From Granulicella arctica (GTDB taxonomy: Bacteria > Acidobacteriota > Terriglobia > Terriglobales > Acidobacteriaceae): DNA of 64,000 nucleotides. Each line of letters begins with the position of its first letter. Within the stretch, counting starts at the first letter, position 1. Shown piece by piece: positions 43,728 through 53,055 of the stretch. The notes beneath the pieces were generated by a model. The model had not been told where the DNA came from, searched no databases, and saw only the letters and a list, made by a program, of their open reading frames with translations. Location of the stretch: positions 2,039,518 through 2,103,517 of the forward strand of contig NZ_JACCCW010000002.1 of the NCBI RefSeq assembly GCF_013410065.1, in the 5' to 3' direction. The position numbers and the translations under genes were made by a program.

Positions 43728-44527
43728 AACTCGAACGCCTCACCCATGCAAATAATCTCCGCTGGTCCCGTCAACAGCATCGGAGCATCGTTCGACGGCC
43801 ATACCGTGCGCTGCGATCCACCCTGAGCAATCGCCGTCAACTCGCGGTTCACACCACGCAGCGCCATCGCAGCAGAGGACGAAGCACACGTCCCCGTCCC
43901 CGACGAGGTCGTCGGCCCACACCCTCGCTCGTAGATGCGAAACGCAATCTCCGCATCCGACAACACCTTTACAAACTCCACATTCGTCCCGAACTTGAAT
44001 AGCGGGCTCGTGCTGATCTTCTCACCCAGCTCCTGCCACGCCAGTCCATGAGCACTGAAATCGTCGGTATCCACGAAGAGCACAAAGTGTGGATTCCCTG
44101 CATTCACCATCGCCCCCGCAACCTCGCCCACACCCGGCAGCTCGATCGTTCGCGGCATCACACGCGGTACGCCCATCCCACTCTCGATCAGATACGTGGG
44201 CCCGGTCGCCTCCACGACACGGCACGTCCGCACACCACCATGCGTCCCAAACACCACCTCCGTTAGCCCCTCACTCTTCGCCAGCCAAGCTGCGACGCAA
44301 CGCGTCCCATTACCTGAAAGCTCCGCCTCACTCCCATCCGCATTGAACAGCCTCAGAAAAAAATCTCCCCCTGCGCGCCGCTCGAGAAACTCAATGCCGT
44401 CTGCGCCGATGCTCGTATTCCGTGAGCATAGCTTCCGCGCCAGGGCAGCATGGTTGCGCTCAGCAGCCGCTTCCTCGATCACCAGAAAGTCGTTGCCGCA
44501 CGCGTGGGCCTTCACAAAAGAAATCAT
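43724..44527 (-). CDS. dapF: diaminopimelate epimerase
   Basis: 267 residues from ATG 44527 (AAGGA four bases upstream); an upstream start at 44566 adds a poor leader. FVKAHACGNDFLVIE, the first catalytic Cys in ELSGNGTRCVA and the second in RGCGPTTSSGTGTCA define DapF (the expected GCG(E)T is GCGPTTS here). It converts LL- to meso-diaminopimelate for lysine and peptidoglycan. It is coupled to ldcA. Confidence 0.93.
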   Translation of the reverse strand: MISFVKAHACGNDFLVIEEAAAERNHAALARKLCSRNTSIGADGIEFLERRAGGDFFLRLFNADGSEAELSGNGTRCVAAWLAKSEGLTEVVFGTHGGVRTCRVVEATGPTYLIESGMGVPRVMPRTIELPGVGEVAGAMVNAGNPHFVLFVDTDDFSAHGLAWQELGEKISTSPLFKFGTNVEFVKVLSDAEIAFRIYERGCGPTTSSGTGTCASSSAAMALRGVNRELTAIAQGGSQRTVWPSNDAPMLLTGPAEIICMGEAFEL

Positions 44528-44534
44528 TCCGTCC

Positions 44535-45239
44535 TTACTCCTCTTCGGCGTCGCGAAAGACGACAACCTGATCCGTGGTATCGCTCGCCTTCAATTCAGC
44601 AAGCAACCGTTGATGTTTTTTCTGCTCCGCCGTCACAAGAAACACGACGCGCTGCAACGACGTGATCGCATCCCGTTCAACAATATTGAGACGCTCTCCC
44701 ATGCGGTCCAGCACGCTGATAATCGCGGCCAGCATAGTGTTCTGATCCGCCCCACGCACCTCATAGACCAGCGGATAGCGCTTCCATCCAATGCGCGACT
44801 CCATGAGGCCGACAAATTGCAGCGCAATCAACGTAATCCCGGTTGCCAGTGCAGCTTCAAGATAAAGCCCCGCTCCACACGCCATGCCAATCGACGCAAC
44901 CACAAAAACCGTCGCCGCACTCGTCAACCCCAGCACACGATTACGCGCATGAAGAATCAGACCCGCCCCAAGAAAGCCAATGCCCTGCACGATGTTCGCA
45001 GCAACGCGCCCCTTATCCGGATTGCTGTCGCCCGCCAGTACCGCTGACAACATCGTAAAAAACGCGCAGCCCAGGCAGATCAGCATGTTTGTCCGCAGGC
45101 CCGACGCCTTGCGCCGCCACTCCCGCTCCACACCGATCAGGCCGCCCATCGCGCACGCCATCAGCAACCGCTTTGCCGTTCCGCTCGAGAGCAGCTCCTG
45201 ATCGATTTGGCTGAAGTGAAACGACGAAGGCATGAACAT
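44535..45239 (-). CDS. MgtC/SapB family membrane protein
   Basis: 234 residues. LLMACAMGGLIGVEREWRRK, ASGLRTNMLICLGCAFFTML, RVAANIVQGIGFLGAGLILH and VLGLTSAATVFVVASIGMAC are the MgtC signatures, spread over four or five helices; a C-terminal ACT-like cytoplasmic domain (about 150-225) follows. Members modulate Mg2+ adaptation or ATP synthase. It lies eight bases ahead of dapF. Confidence 0.88.
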   Translation of the reverse strand: MFMPSSFHFSQIDQELLSSGTAKRLLMACAMGGLIGVEREWRRKASGLRTNMLICLGCAFFTMLSAVLAGDSNPDKGRVAANIVQGIGFLGAGLILHARNRVLGLTSAATVFVVASIGMACGAGLYLEAALATGITLIALQFVGLMESRIGWKRYPLVYEVRGADQNTMLAAIISVLDRMGERLNIVERDAITSLQRVVFLVTAEQKKHQRLLAELKASDTTDQVVVFRDAEEE

Positions 45240-45275
45240 AGTCTGGCTGCGATAGTAGCACTTACTGCGATGAAA

Positions 45276-46967
45276 TCAGGGCCGCAACCCCAACGAAAAC
45301 ACCTTGTAAACATTCGACTGATACACCCGCGCACACGGTTGTCCTGTCGAGCACAGCACCGTCAACTCCGTCAGATTCGCCGGATGCGACGCAACCGCCG
45401 CCGACACCGGATCCCCTGCAATCGCCACCACATACGCCGCATAGTTCGCAGGCGCACTCAGGGCCTGGTGGAAGCTGTCATAGTCCCCTTCGCTCAACAT
45501 CTGCTTCAGAGGAATCCCAGCCTGCTGAATCGCCCCAATGTGATCGGAGGTATACATCAGGATCGGCGATCCCACCGGGAACGACTGCAACTCTCGCGCA
45601 ACCACTGCCTCGAACGGCACACGCGTCGTTGCATTGACGATACCTTCCTTCAACACCAGAGGAACGAAGTACACCATCGCAATTGCGTTCGCGACGATCA
45701 GCAAAAATGCAGCAGGCTCCATCAGCTTCGCCACCAACGGCTTCGATGCGCGAATACGATCCTCAAACGCCGCAATCGCCACAAAACAGAACAGCGTCAG
45801 CGCTGGCAGCATCTCCATCCCGTAACGCGAGTTGTAGAACGAATGCGGATAGAGCTGCGGTATAAAGATCGGCACCGATCCATACGCGATCGAATAGATA
45901 TAAAACGGCAGCGGCATCCATAGCAGCGTCGCAGCAAGTTGCATGCGACGTCGAATCGCCACCACAAGTCCCGCAAGAGCCGCCACCATCAGCGCAAAAC
46001 CTATCTCCCAGGCAGCCGCATCCACCTGCGCCGTGCGCATGTAGAACAGCAGCGCCCAACCAGGATTATGCCAACCACGGTAATGCTTCGAACCCGGCGG
46101 CGACGTCTTCTTCTCTATCGCCGAAGCCGAATAAGGCCCACGCATAAAGTCCAGCGGATCGTGATAAAAGTGCTGGTTATACGCCAGCCACCCCAGCGGA
46201 GCAGCAACCGCAAGCAACGTAAACACGACAAACGCAGGCCGAACCCGCGCCCATATCGACCGGTGCCGCGCAAGCTCCCACGTCAGTACGCACCACACCA
46301 CTGCCCCTGCAATCCACCCGTCGTAGCGCGTGTACACTGCCGCCACAATCAGCAACCCAAGCCCCACCAACCGTCTCGCGACCGCAGCATGAGCTCCACT
46401 TCGAATCGCCGCCACACACTCCACCGTCAACAGTGTGAGCCAAATAAACAGCGCAAGAAATAGCGGCTCCGTCATCGCCGTCGTCGCGAGGTACAGCAGG
46501 TTCGGATTCAGCCCATAGAACACCGTCGCCGCAAACGCCCAGCGCGGAACCACGACCCGCCGCGCCAGCCGGTAGAACCCCGCCACGCCCGCGACATAGA
46601 ACAACAGCGACGGCCAGGCCCCTGCCAGTCCGTTCTGCCACCACATCATCTTCTGCACGAACGGAACCATCAGCAGGTGCGGCAGCGGAAGCCATACGCC
46701 GCCAAGCTGCGCCCAGCCCGGATTGCGCGAATCCAGAATGCGTCGCGCAATCCCGAGATGCGCCACCGCATCCCCATACAGCAATAAGTAACCGCGCAAG
46801 TAACAAATAATCAACGCCAGAAAAGAGAGCAACACTGCGAACAGCGCAATCGGAAATGTCTCCGCACGCGTCGCTGGCCGCACCACATTCGGATCGGCAT
46901 TCGCAACTATCTCCGCCGGCGCCGGCGCCGACGAGCGCCTGCCCGTTCTACGCGCCCTCGAAGTCAA
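45276..46967 (-). CDS. integral membrane glycosyltransferase-like protein (GT-C fold)
   Basis: 563 residues. A basic disordered N-terminus (about 1-35), then around eleven hydrophobic segments. The first loop carries YGDAVAHLGIARRI, with an Asp and a His in place of the usual DE/DD signature of GT-C enzymes. The tail (SDHIGAIQQAGIPLKQMLSE) is a soluble domain. It starts at a TTG that lies inside the end of the PfkB gene (20-bp overlap). The substrate is unknown. Confidence 0.65.
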   Translation of the reverse strand: MTSRARRTGRRSSAPAPAEIVANADPNVVRPATRAETFPIALFAVLLSFLALIICYLRGYLLLYGDAVAHLGIARRILDSRNPGWAQLGGVWLPLPHLLMVPFVQKMMWWQNGLAGAWPSLLFYVAGVAGFYRLARRVVVPRWAFAATVFYGLNPNLLYLATTAMTEPLFLALFIWLTLLTVECVAAIRSGAHAAVARRLVGLGLLIVAAVYTRYDGWIAGAVVWCVLTWELARHRSIWARVRPAFVVFTLLAVAAPLGWLAYNQHFYHDPLDFMRGPYSASAIEKKTSPPGSKHYRGWHNPGWALLFYMRTAQVDAAAWEIGFALMVAALAGLVVAIRRRMQLAATLLWMPLPFYIYSIAYGSVPIFIPQLYPHSFYNSRYGMEMLPALTLFCFVAIAAFEDRIRASKPLVAKLMEPAAFLLIVANAIAMVYFVPLVLKEGIVNATTRVPFEAVVARELQSFPVGSPILMYTSDHIGAIQQAGIPLKQMLSEGDYDSFHQALSAPANYAAYVVAIAGDPVSAAVASHPANLTELTVLCSTGQPCARVYQSNVYKVFSLGLRP

Positions 46968-47895
46968 GATGCGACATCTCCCGGAAAAGCTTGAAGCGCT
47001 CCTCGATCTCCTCGCGCGTTACCCCCTGCAAACGTTCCGTTCCGAAGCGCTCTACCGCGAACGAACCCATCACGCCGCCATAGAACATCGCCGTCCGAAA
47101 CACCGCAGGTGTCAGCACTGGCCGCGACGCAATATACCCATAGAAGCCCCCGGCAAACGAATCGCCCGCGCCCGTCGGATCGACAACCTCTGCCAACGGC
47201 AGTGCCGGTGCACGAAACGGCACGGTGACATGCTTGCTCCCCGTAAAGGAGCGATCGCCAAAAAACGCCGTCGCGCCATACTCTCCATGCTTCACCACCA
47301 GCGATTTCGGCCCCATCGCCAGCACCTTCTCGGCAGCACGAACAGCATTCTGTTCCCCCGATAACATGCGCGCCTCACCGTCGTTAATCAGCAGCACGTC
47401 CAGTTCTCGCAACACCACGGCAAGATTTGCCGCATGGTCTGCGATCCAGTAGTTCATCGTATCGCCGCACACCATGCGTACGTTCGGCATTTGCTTGCGC
47501 ACCCGCGCCTGCAGTACCGGATCGATGTTCGCAAGAAACAGATACTCGCTATCCGTGTACGCCGCGGGAATCTTCGGTTCAAATGTCTCGAAGACATTCA
47601 GGTCTGTCCCCAGCGTCTTTGCCTCGTTCAGGTTCCCAACATACGATCCCGTCCAATGAAAACTCAGCCCCGGTGCATGCTCGATCCCCTGAGTATCGAT
47701 GCCGCGCCGCGTGAACACCGCCTCGTGCTCCGGCGTAAAGTCCTCGCCCACCACAGCGATCACGCGCACCGGAGTAAAGAAGCTCGCCGCAAGCGCAAAG
47801 TGCGTCGCCGCACCGCCAAGGCAATCGTCCACCTTGCCATGCGGAGTCTCAATGTTGTCAAACGCTACCGAACCAACTACTAGAATCGCCATCAA
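46948..47895 (-). CDS. PfkB-family sugar or nucleoside kinase
   Basis: 315 residues. VVGSVAFDNIETPHGKVDDC opens the ribokinase fold with CLGGAATHFALAAS (substrate GG motif); the C-terminal signature DPTGAGDSFAGGFYGY contains the catalytic Asp and anion hole. It lies 54 bp after mtnP on the same strand, so a role in handling a sugar released by nucleoside phosphorolysis is plausible but inferred. Adenosine or ribose kinase activity is an alternative. Confidence 0.8.
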   Translation of the reverse strand: MMAILVVGSVAFDNIETPHGKVDDCLGGAATHFALAASFFTPVRVIAVVGEDFTPEHEAVFTRRGIDTQGIEHAPGLSFHWTGSYVGNLNEAKTLGTDLNVFETFEPKIPAAYTDSEYLFLANIDPVLQARVRKQMPNVRMVCGDTMNYWIADHAANLAVVLRELDVLLINDGEARMLSGEQNAVRAAEKVLAMGPKSLVVKHGEYGATAFFGDRSFTGSKHVTVPFRAPALPLAEVVDPTGAGDSFAGGFYGYIASRPVLTPAVFRTAMFYGGVMGSFAVERFGTERLQGVTREEIEERFKLFREMSHLDFEGA

Positions 47896-47949
47896 TCCGT
47901 CTTTCTCGCCATCGCGAACTTAGTTAAAAATAAATTGCAACCATCTAAG

Positions 47950-48810
47950 TTACATATACTTGTTGAGCAGAATTTCCAGCTTCTCCCGCGTCTTCTCCGG
48001 AATAGCCTTACGATCCGTCAAAATGGCATACTTCATAGCCGTCGTACAAGCGCAGGTCCGTTCCACGGGCATCGCCGCAACCGACGCTTTCACGACCTTC
48101 GCTGCATTCTCCGCGTTCTGATGCATCACAGCCACGATCTGGTCCACCGTCACGTCGTCATGCCCTTCGCGCCAGCAATCATAGTCGGTCACCATCGCCA
48201 TCGTCGCATAGCAGATCTCCGCCTCGCGTGCGAGCTTTGCCTCTTGCAGATTCGTCATGCCGATCACATCCGCACCCCAGCTCCGGTACAGATTCGACTC
48301 CGCACGCGTCGAGAACTGCGGTCCCTCCATACACACATATGTCCCGCCACTCTTGCCGACGACACCAACCTCCGCACATGCCTCCGCAAACGTCGACACG
48401 ACCGTTCCACACACAGGATCGCCAAACCCCACATGCGCCACAATGCCATCCCCGAAGAACGTCCCAACACGACCAAACGTGCGATCGATAAACTGGTCCG
48501 GCAGTACAAAATCCGTAGGCTTGTGCTCCTCCTTCAGCGATCCCACCGCAGAGACCGAAAGAATGCGCTCCACACCCAGCACCTTCATCGCATAGATATT
48601 CGCGCGAAAGTTCAGCTCACTTGGAAGCAGCCGATGCCCACGTCCATGCCGCGCAAGAAAGGCCACCTTGCGCCCTTCCAGATCACCCAGCACAAACGCG
48701 TCGGAAGGCTCGCCAAACGGTGTCTCGATGCTCTCTTCACGAATGTTGGTAAGCCCAGGCATCGAATACAGCCCGCTGCCTCCGATGATTCCAATCTCTG
48801 CCTTCTGCAA
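47950..48810 (-). CDS. mtnP: S-methyl-5'-thioadenosine phosphorylase
   Basis: 286 residues. IGIIGGSGLYSMPGL (phosphate loop), FLARHGRGHRLLPSELNFRA, SVSAVGSLKEE, YVCMEGPQFSTRAESNLYRS and VIGMTNLQEAKLAREAEICY define MTA phosphorylases of the PNP family. It splits MTA into adenine and methylthioribose-1-phosphate in polyamine/SAM salvage. A PfkB kinase gene follows downstream. Confidence 0.92.
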   Translation of the reverse strand: MQKAEIGIIGGSGLYSMPGLTNIREESIETPFGEPSDAFVLGDLEGRKVAFLARHGRGHRLLPSELNFRANIYAMKVLGVERILSVSAVGSLKEEHKPTDFVLPDQFIDRTFGRVGTFFGDGIVAHVGFGDPVCGTVVSTFAEACAEVGVVGKSGGTYVCMEGPQFSTRAESNLYRSWGADVIGMTNLQEAKLAREAEICYATMAMVTDYDCWREGHDDVTVDQIVAVMHQNAENAAKVVKASVAAMPVERTCACTTAMKYAILTDRKAIPEKTREKLEILLNKYM

Positions 48811-48842
48811 GTCGTTCTCCTTGAATCTGCTTCAAATAGTCA

Positions 48843-50411
48843 TTAATCGCGCTGAACAAAAGTATATCGTTGCAGCATCGCAGCCTTCATCATCCCAAAC
48901 GACGAAAGCGTCCGCGACAACGCCAGAGCCGGATCATGCAATGGCATCATCGCAGGTGAACCAGCCGCCTGCTCGATCGGCCCGCTCGACTGCGCCTCCG
49001 CAACTCTATCCCGCAGCGTCCGCGACAACGCCAGCGGAAATCCCTCGCCAACGTACACGTTGTCGCCCGAGATCGATAGCAGCACATCGCCCTCGTTCGT
49101 CGAATAGATCTGCTCGCTCGCGTTCGCCTCGTCCTTATCGCGCCGCACCACGCCAGAGTACTGCCGAGGCAGCTCCGCCGCATACATCCGCAGAAACGCC
49201 CGCGCCGCCGCCGCACTCTTCCAGCGCGCGTAATACAGCAGCCCCAGCGACGCCGTCGACGTCCTCGCCTCAGCCGTCACAGCACTCTTCCGCTGGACCG
49301 CATAGTAGACGCCGCCATCCCACGCTGGCGTAATCGCCTTCGACATCTCTTGCCCACCAAACAGCTCCGTCAGTATCCGAACATCCAGCTCGCCCATCAC
49401 GCCCACATCGTACGGCGTGTACTCCGCGTCCAGCAGCGGATGCAGATCCGGCAGCCGCAACACAGGCACCGGCGCATGGCTCATATACGCCACCGGATGC
49501 AAAATCTCGAAGCTCGATGACGGTGGATTCTCAAGCGTCCCCGCAAACGCCGCCGCACGCCCCGCCTTCGTCAACACTGCATCTTCAAAGCTCAACCCTT
49601 CGCTATACGGAAACAGCAACGACTCCTGTAGCAGCAGCGGAGCCCGCGCTAGCACCGGCGATCCGCTCGTATCCGCAGCCGCATCCTTGAAGCGATCCAG
49701 CAGCTCTGGAGCATCCAACAGCGTCTTCCCTGCTGGCTTCAGCGTGTAGTCGACAAAGCTCACCATCGCCTGTCCCTCCGCCACCGCCTCACGCGCAGTC
49801 TCAGCCTCGTCCGTCTGAATGTGCCGGTTATCCTCCTGCACATCCCTCGCAATCCCAGGCGTCTCGACATCGGACCACTTCGTCAGCCCAACCTTTTGAT
49901 CCTGCAAAGCATGTGTCAGCTCATGCGCCAGCACTGGCTTCTGCTCCTCCGGCTGGATCCAGTCCAGCAGACTCACCGTCTTCGTCTTGTTGTCGTAGAA
50001 GCCCGCAATCTGCTCCGTCAGCAGCGTCACCAGAAACGATTGCAGGTGAAAGTCCCGGTCCAACAACCCGAATTTCTTCAGCACAATCTCCGACCGCTCC
50101 AGCCGCTTCGTTCCCTCATCCTCATTAAACTTTTGCTTGAGGTACTTGTTTACCTCTTCCCGCGAGATCATCTTCCGCTTCACCGGATGCTCGATCGGCA
50201 GCCCCGTATCCTTGCTGACGAAGCCGAGAATCTCATCGACCGAGCGGAACAGTTCCTTCGCCTGATCCTTCGTAATGCGCGTCTCTGCCTTTGTTGGAGC
50301 CGCACTCGTTCCGGCCCCTTGCTGCGCCACGCCTGCCGTCGCCACAACAGCCAGCGCCGCGCACACTATACTCTTCCGCAATCCGCCATTCAGCGCCGGT
50401 TCCAACCGCAA
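48843..50411 (-). CDS. secreted zincin-type metallopeptidase-like protein
   Basis: About 522 residues from a TTG at 50411 with GAGG six bases upstream; longer starts would run into the divergent ygfZ gene. The signal peptide ends VATAGVAQQ. The zinc motif HELTHALQDQKV (HExxH-type, HELTH) lies about 170 residues in, after IAGFYDNKTKTVSLLDW. The rest is all-alpha with no family I know. The third zinc ligand may be in the following DEAETAREAVAEGQA (E). Its promoter must lie in the short gap with ygfZ. Confidence 0.65.
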   Translation of the reverse strand: MRLEPALNGGLRKSIVCAALAVVATAGVAQQGAGTSAAPTKAETRITKDQAKELFRSVDEILGFVSKDTGLPIEHPVKRKMISREEVNKYLKQKFNEDEGTKRLERSEIVLKKFGLLDRDFHLQSFLVTLLTEQIAGFYDNKTKTVSLLDWIQPEEQKPVLAHELTHALQDQKVGLTKWSDVETPGIARDVQEDNRHIQTDEAETAREAVAEGQAMVSFVDYTLKPAGKTLLDAPELLDRFKDAAADTSGSPVLARAPLLLQESLLFPYSEGLSFEDAVLTKAGRAAAFAGTLENPPSSSFEILHPVAYMSHAPVPVLRLPDLHPLLDAEYTPYDVGVMGELDVRILTELFGGQEMSKAITPAWDGGVYYAVQRKSAVTAEARTSTASLGLLYYARWKSAAAARAFLRMYAAELPRQYSGVVRRDKDEANASEQIYSTNEGDVLLSISGDNVYVGEGFPLALSRTLRDRVAEAQSSGPIEQAAGSPAMMPLHDPALALSRTLSSFGMMKAAMLQRYTFVQRD

Positions 50412-50471
50412 TCCAGACCTCGCAATCACCGCTATAATCAAGTGTACGCAGAGTTTCGCGCTCCGTCCGTC

Positions 50472-51473
50472 ATGACCCTGACCACTCAAGCCGACATCCT
50501 CGCTACCCAGCCCGCCGAAGCCCAGCTTCAGGCGCTACTCCATCACGCAGGCAACTTCTCCCTCAACGACCTCGGCTGGATTCGCATCACCGGCGAGGAC
50601 CGCGTGCGCTGGCTCAACGGCATGGTCACCAACTCGATTCAGGATCTCGCCCCCGGCCTGGGCTGTTTCAACTTCATCCTCAACGCCCAGGGACGCATTC
50701 AGGGCACCGCCTACGCCTTCGCCCGCCCTGACGACATCCTCCTCCAGACCAGCCGCGCCCATCTCGCAGGCCTCATCGCCACCCTCGACCGCTTCATCAT
50801 CATGGACGACGTCGAGCTCACCGGCGACACCACCGACCGCACCGGCATCGGCATCGCCGGCCCGGAAGCAGCATCGTTCCTCAAACAACTCGGCCTCCCC
50901 ACACCATCGTCTCTAGCGCTCGAAACAATCTCCTGGCACGGAGCCGAAGTCACCCTCCTCGCCACCCACAGCCCGCTCGTCCCCCGTTTTGAGCTCTGGG
51001 CCAACGCCGCCACCGCCGAATCCCTCACGCTAGCACTCGCCACAGCCGGAGCCGAACCCTGCGCCCCCGAAGTCGTCGAGTGGCTCCGCCTCCTCGAAGG
51101 CACCCCCCGCTACGGGACCGACATCCGCGACAAGGAGCTTCCCCAGGAGACCGCCCAAACGCAAGCGCTCCACTTCAACAAGGGCTGCTACCTCGGCCAG
51201 GAGATCGTCGAGCGCATTCGCTCCCGTGGCAACGTCCACCGCACCTTCACCGCCTATCGGCTCGAAGGCTCCATCCCTCCCGCGGGCACCGTCATCGAGG
51301 CCGAAGCCAAGTCGGTCGGCGAGATCACCAGCGCCGCCGCCATTCCACTCAGCAGCGGCACCCTTCACCTTGCCCTCGGCTACATCCGGCGCGAGGCGCT
51401 GGACCGAGCCGTTCCCCTTACCTACGCAGGCGGCGAAGCCCACCCCGTCCCGCTCCCCATAAGAGACCTTTAG
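50472..51473 (+). CDS. ygfZ: YgfZ/GcvT-domain folate-binding protein
   Basis: 333 residues. LGWIRITGEDRVRWLNGMVT and AQGRIQGTAYAFARPDDILL are GcvT-like, and KGCYLGQEIVERIRSRGNVH contains the K-x-C-x-G-x-E signature of YgfZ, a folate-dependent factor for Fe-S enzymes and tRNA modification. Transcribed away from the secreted peptidase; DUF1844, MBL and ribF genes follow on the same strand. Confidence 0.9.
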   Translation: MTLTTQADILATQPAEAQLQALLHHAGNFSLNDLGWIRITGEDRVRWLNGMVTNSIQDLAPGLGCFNFILNAQGRIQGTAYAFARPDDILLQTSRAHLAGLIATLDRFIIMDDVELTGDTTDRTGIGIAGPEAASFLKQLGLPTPSSLALETISWHGAEVTLLATHSPLVPRFELWANAATAESLTLALATAGAEPCAPEVVEWLRLLEGTPRYGTDIRDKELPQETAQTQALHFNKGCYLGQEIVERIRSRGNVHRTFTAYRLEGSIPPAGTVIEAEAKSVGEITSAAAIPLSSGTLHLALGYIRREALDRAVPLTYAGGEAHPVPLPIRDL

Positions 51474-51523
51474 CAGCGGCCCGGTCCGTGATCGCATCTG
51501 ATACTTCACGAAAGAGTGTAACC

Positions 51524-52132
51524 ATGTCCGAACAAAACAAACCCTTTGTCGTCACCGATCGCCGCAAGTTCAACCCCGATGGTGAACCGCGCCACGACGC
51601 CGCCCCCACACCCGAGCGTGAAGAACCCAAGCCCATCCCTGCCCCTGAAGCAGCCGCCCCCGCACCCGTCGAAGCTCCTGCTACCGAATCCAACGCCGAG
51701 CTCGATCTCCCTCCCGCACTCACCGAAGAGCAGATTCGCGAAGCCAGGTTCGCCTACGACCAGACCGCAGACCGCCTCGACACCGCCATCCGCGCCGCCA
51801 ACCCCGGTATGGACCGCATCCCCGAGATGAGCTTCGATCGCCTCGTCCAGTCCGTCTACATGACCGCCATCATGCAGCTCGGCGGCTCTACCCCAGAGGG
51901 CGAGCAGCCCCGCATCGACCTCATGAGCGCTCGCCAGAGCATCGATATGCTCGGTGTCCTCGCCGACAAGACCAAGGGCAACCTCAGCGAAGCCGAACTT
52001 CGCCTTCTCGACAGCGCCCTCTTCGAACTCCGCATCGCCTTCCTCGAGGTCACACAATCCCTCGCCCGCTCCGCCCAGGCCAAAGCCCCCGGTGGACCGG
52101 GAGGTCCCGGACGCCCGAGCATCGTCCGCTAG
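51524..52132 (+). CDS. DUF1844 family protein
   Basis: 202 residues. The first 80 are Pro/Ala/Glu-rich and disordered. The rest (FDRLVQSVYMTAIMQLGGST, then IDLMSARQSIDMLGVLADKT and LLDSALFELRIAFLEV) is the helical DUF1844 domain, of unknown function and common in acidobacteria and deltaproteobacteria. It follows ygfZ by 50 bp. Confidence 0.85.
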   Translation: MSEQNKPFVVTDRRKFNPDGEPRHDAAPTPEREEPKPIPAPEAAAPAPVEAPATESNAELDLPPALTEEQIREARFAYDQTADRLDTAIRAANPGMDRIPEMSFDRLVQSVYMTAIMQLGGSTPEGEQPRIDLMSARQSIDMLGVLADKTKGNLSEAELRLLDSALFELRIAFLEVTQSLARSAQAKAPGGPGGPGRPSIVR

Positions 52133-52175
52133 CAATCGTCTTGAAAGGTCAGAACCCTCCGCAGGACCGTTTCGA

Positions 52176-52191
52176 AGGGGCTTTAGCCCCT
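52176..52191. repeat. GGGGC hairpin between the DUF1844 and MBL genes
   Basis: AGGGGC-TTTA-GCCCCT, a perfect 6-bp stem with a 4-nt loop. This short palindrome type is often dispersed in intergenic DNA; no T-run follows, so it is more a repeat or RNA-stability element than a terminator. Confidence 0.5.
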
Positions 52192-52238
52192 GAGGGAATC
52201 CTCCCCACTCACTACTCATAGGAGAGACACTCCAAGGC

Positions 52239-53036
52239 ATGCAGGCCACCCTCACCTTTCTCGGCACAGGAACCTCCATGGGTGTCCCTACTCTGGGCTG
52301 CACCTGTGCCGTCTGCACCTCCAGCGATCCGCGTAACCGGCGCACGCGTCCCTCCGTCCGCATCGCCTACAACGACCGCACCCTCCTCATCGACACCGGC
52401 CCCGACTTCCACGCCCAGGCCATCCGCGAGGGCATCCGCCGCGTCGACGCCGTCCTCTACACCCACGGCCACGCCGACCACATCCTCGGCATGGACGACC
52501 TCCGCCCCCTCAGCTTCCTCGTCGAAGGCAACCTCCCCCTCTACGCGGACGACCAAACCGCCGAAGGCATCGAACGCATCTTCAACTACACCTTCCTCCC
52601 CGAGCGCCGCCACTCCACCAGCGCCCGCGTCGAAATCCGCCGATTGAAAAATAAACAAGATTCTGTTTTTAAAGAAGACATCGACCTCTTCGGCGCTCAC
52701 TTTCGCCCAATCCCCCTCATTCATGGCCGCGAGCGCACCACCGGCTACCGCTTCGGCTCAGCCGCCTACCTCACCGACATGAGCGACATCCCCTCCGAGA
52801 GCATCCCGTTCCTCCAGAATCTAGACATCCTCATCCTCGACGCCCTCCGCCTGACACCTCACTTCAGCCACTCTCACCTCGAAAAATCCATAGGTTTCGT
52901 CAACCTCCTCAAGCCCAAACGCGCCTTCTTCACCCACATGGGACACGACCTCGACCACGACGCCACCGAGGCCATCCTCCCACCCCACATCCGCCTCGCC
53001 TACGACGGCCTCCAGCTCACCTTCGAGATCGCCTGA
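52239..53036 (+). CDS. MBL-fold metal-dependent hydrolase (PhnP-like)
   Basis: 265 residues, AAGGC before the ATG. LTFLGTGTSMGVPTLGCTCA, the zinc motif YTHGHADHILGMDDLR (HxHxDH), LIHGRE, the bridging Asp in LILDALR and FFTHMGHDLDH match PhnP/phosphodiesterase-type MBL proteins. The CxCxxC of GCTCAVC near the N-terminus is the extra zinc site known from PhnP. No phosphonate genes adjoin, so the substrate is a generic cyclic or aryl phosphodiester. Confidence 0.85.
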   Translation: MQATLTFLGTGTSMGVPTLGCTCAVCTSSDPRNRRTRPSVRIAYNDRTLLIDTGPDFHAQAIREGIRRVDAVLYTHGHADHILGMDDLRPLSFLVEGNLPLYADDQTAEGIERIFNYTFLPERRHSTSARVEIRRLKNKQDSVFKEDIDLFGAHFRPIPLIHGRERTTGYRFGSAAYLTDMSDIPSESIPFLQNLDILILDALRLTPHFSHSHLEKSIGFVNLLKPKRAFFTHMGHDLDHDATEAILPPHIRLAYDGLQLTFEIA

Positions 53037-53055
53037 CGCAAATGAGATTAGCCTG

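Noticed and set aside
42945..43826. 293-codon plus-strand frame opposite ldcA and dapF
   Set aside because: Antisense shadow; the opposite strand has complete catalytic motifs of both enzymes.
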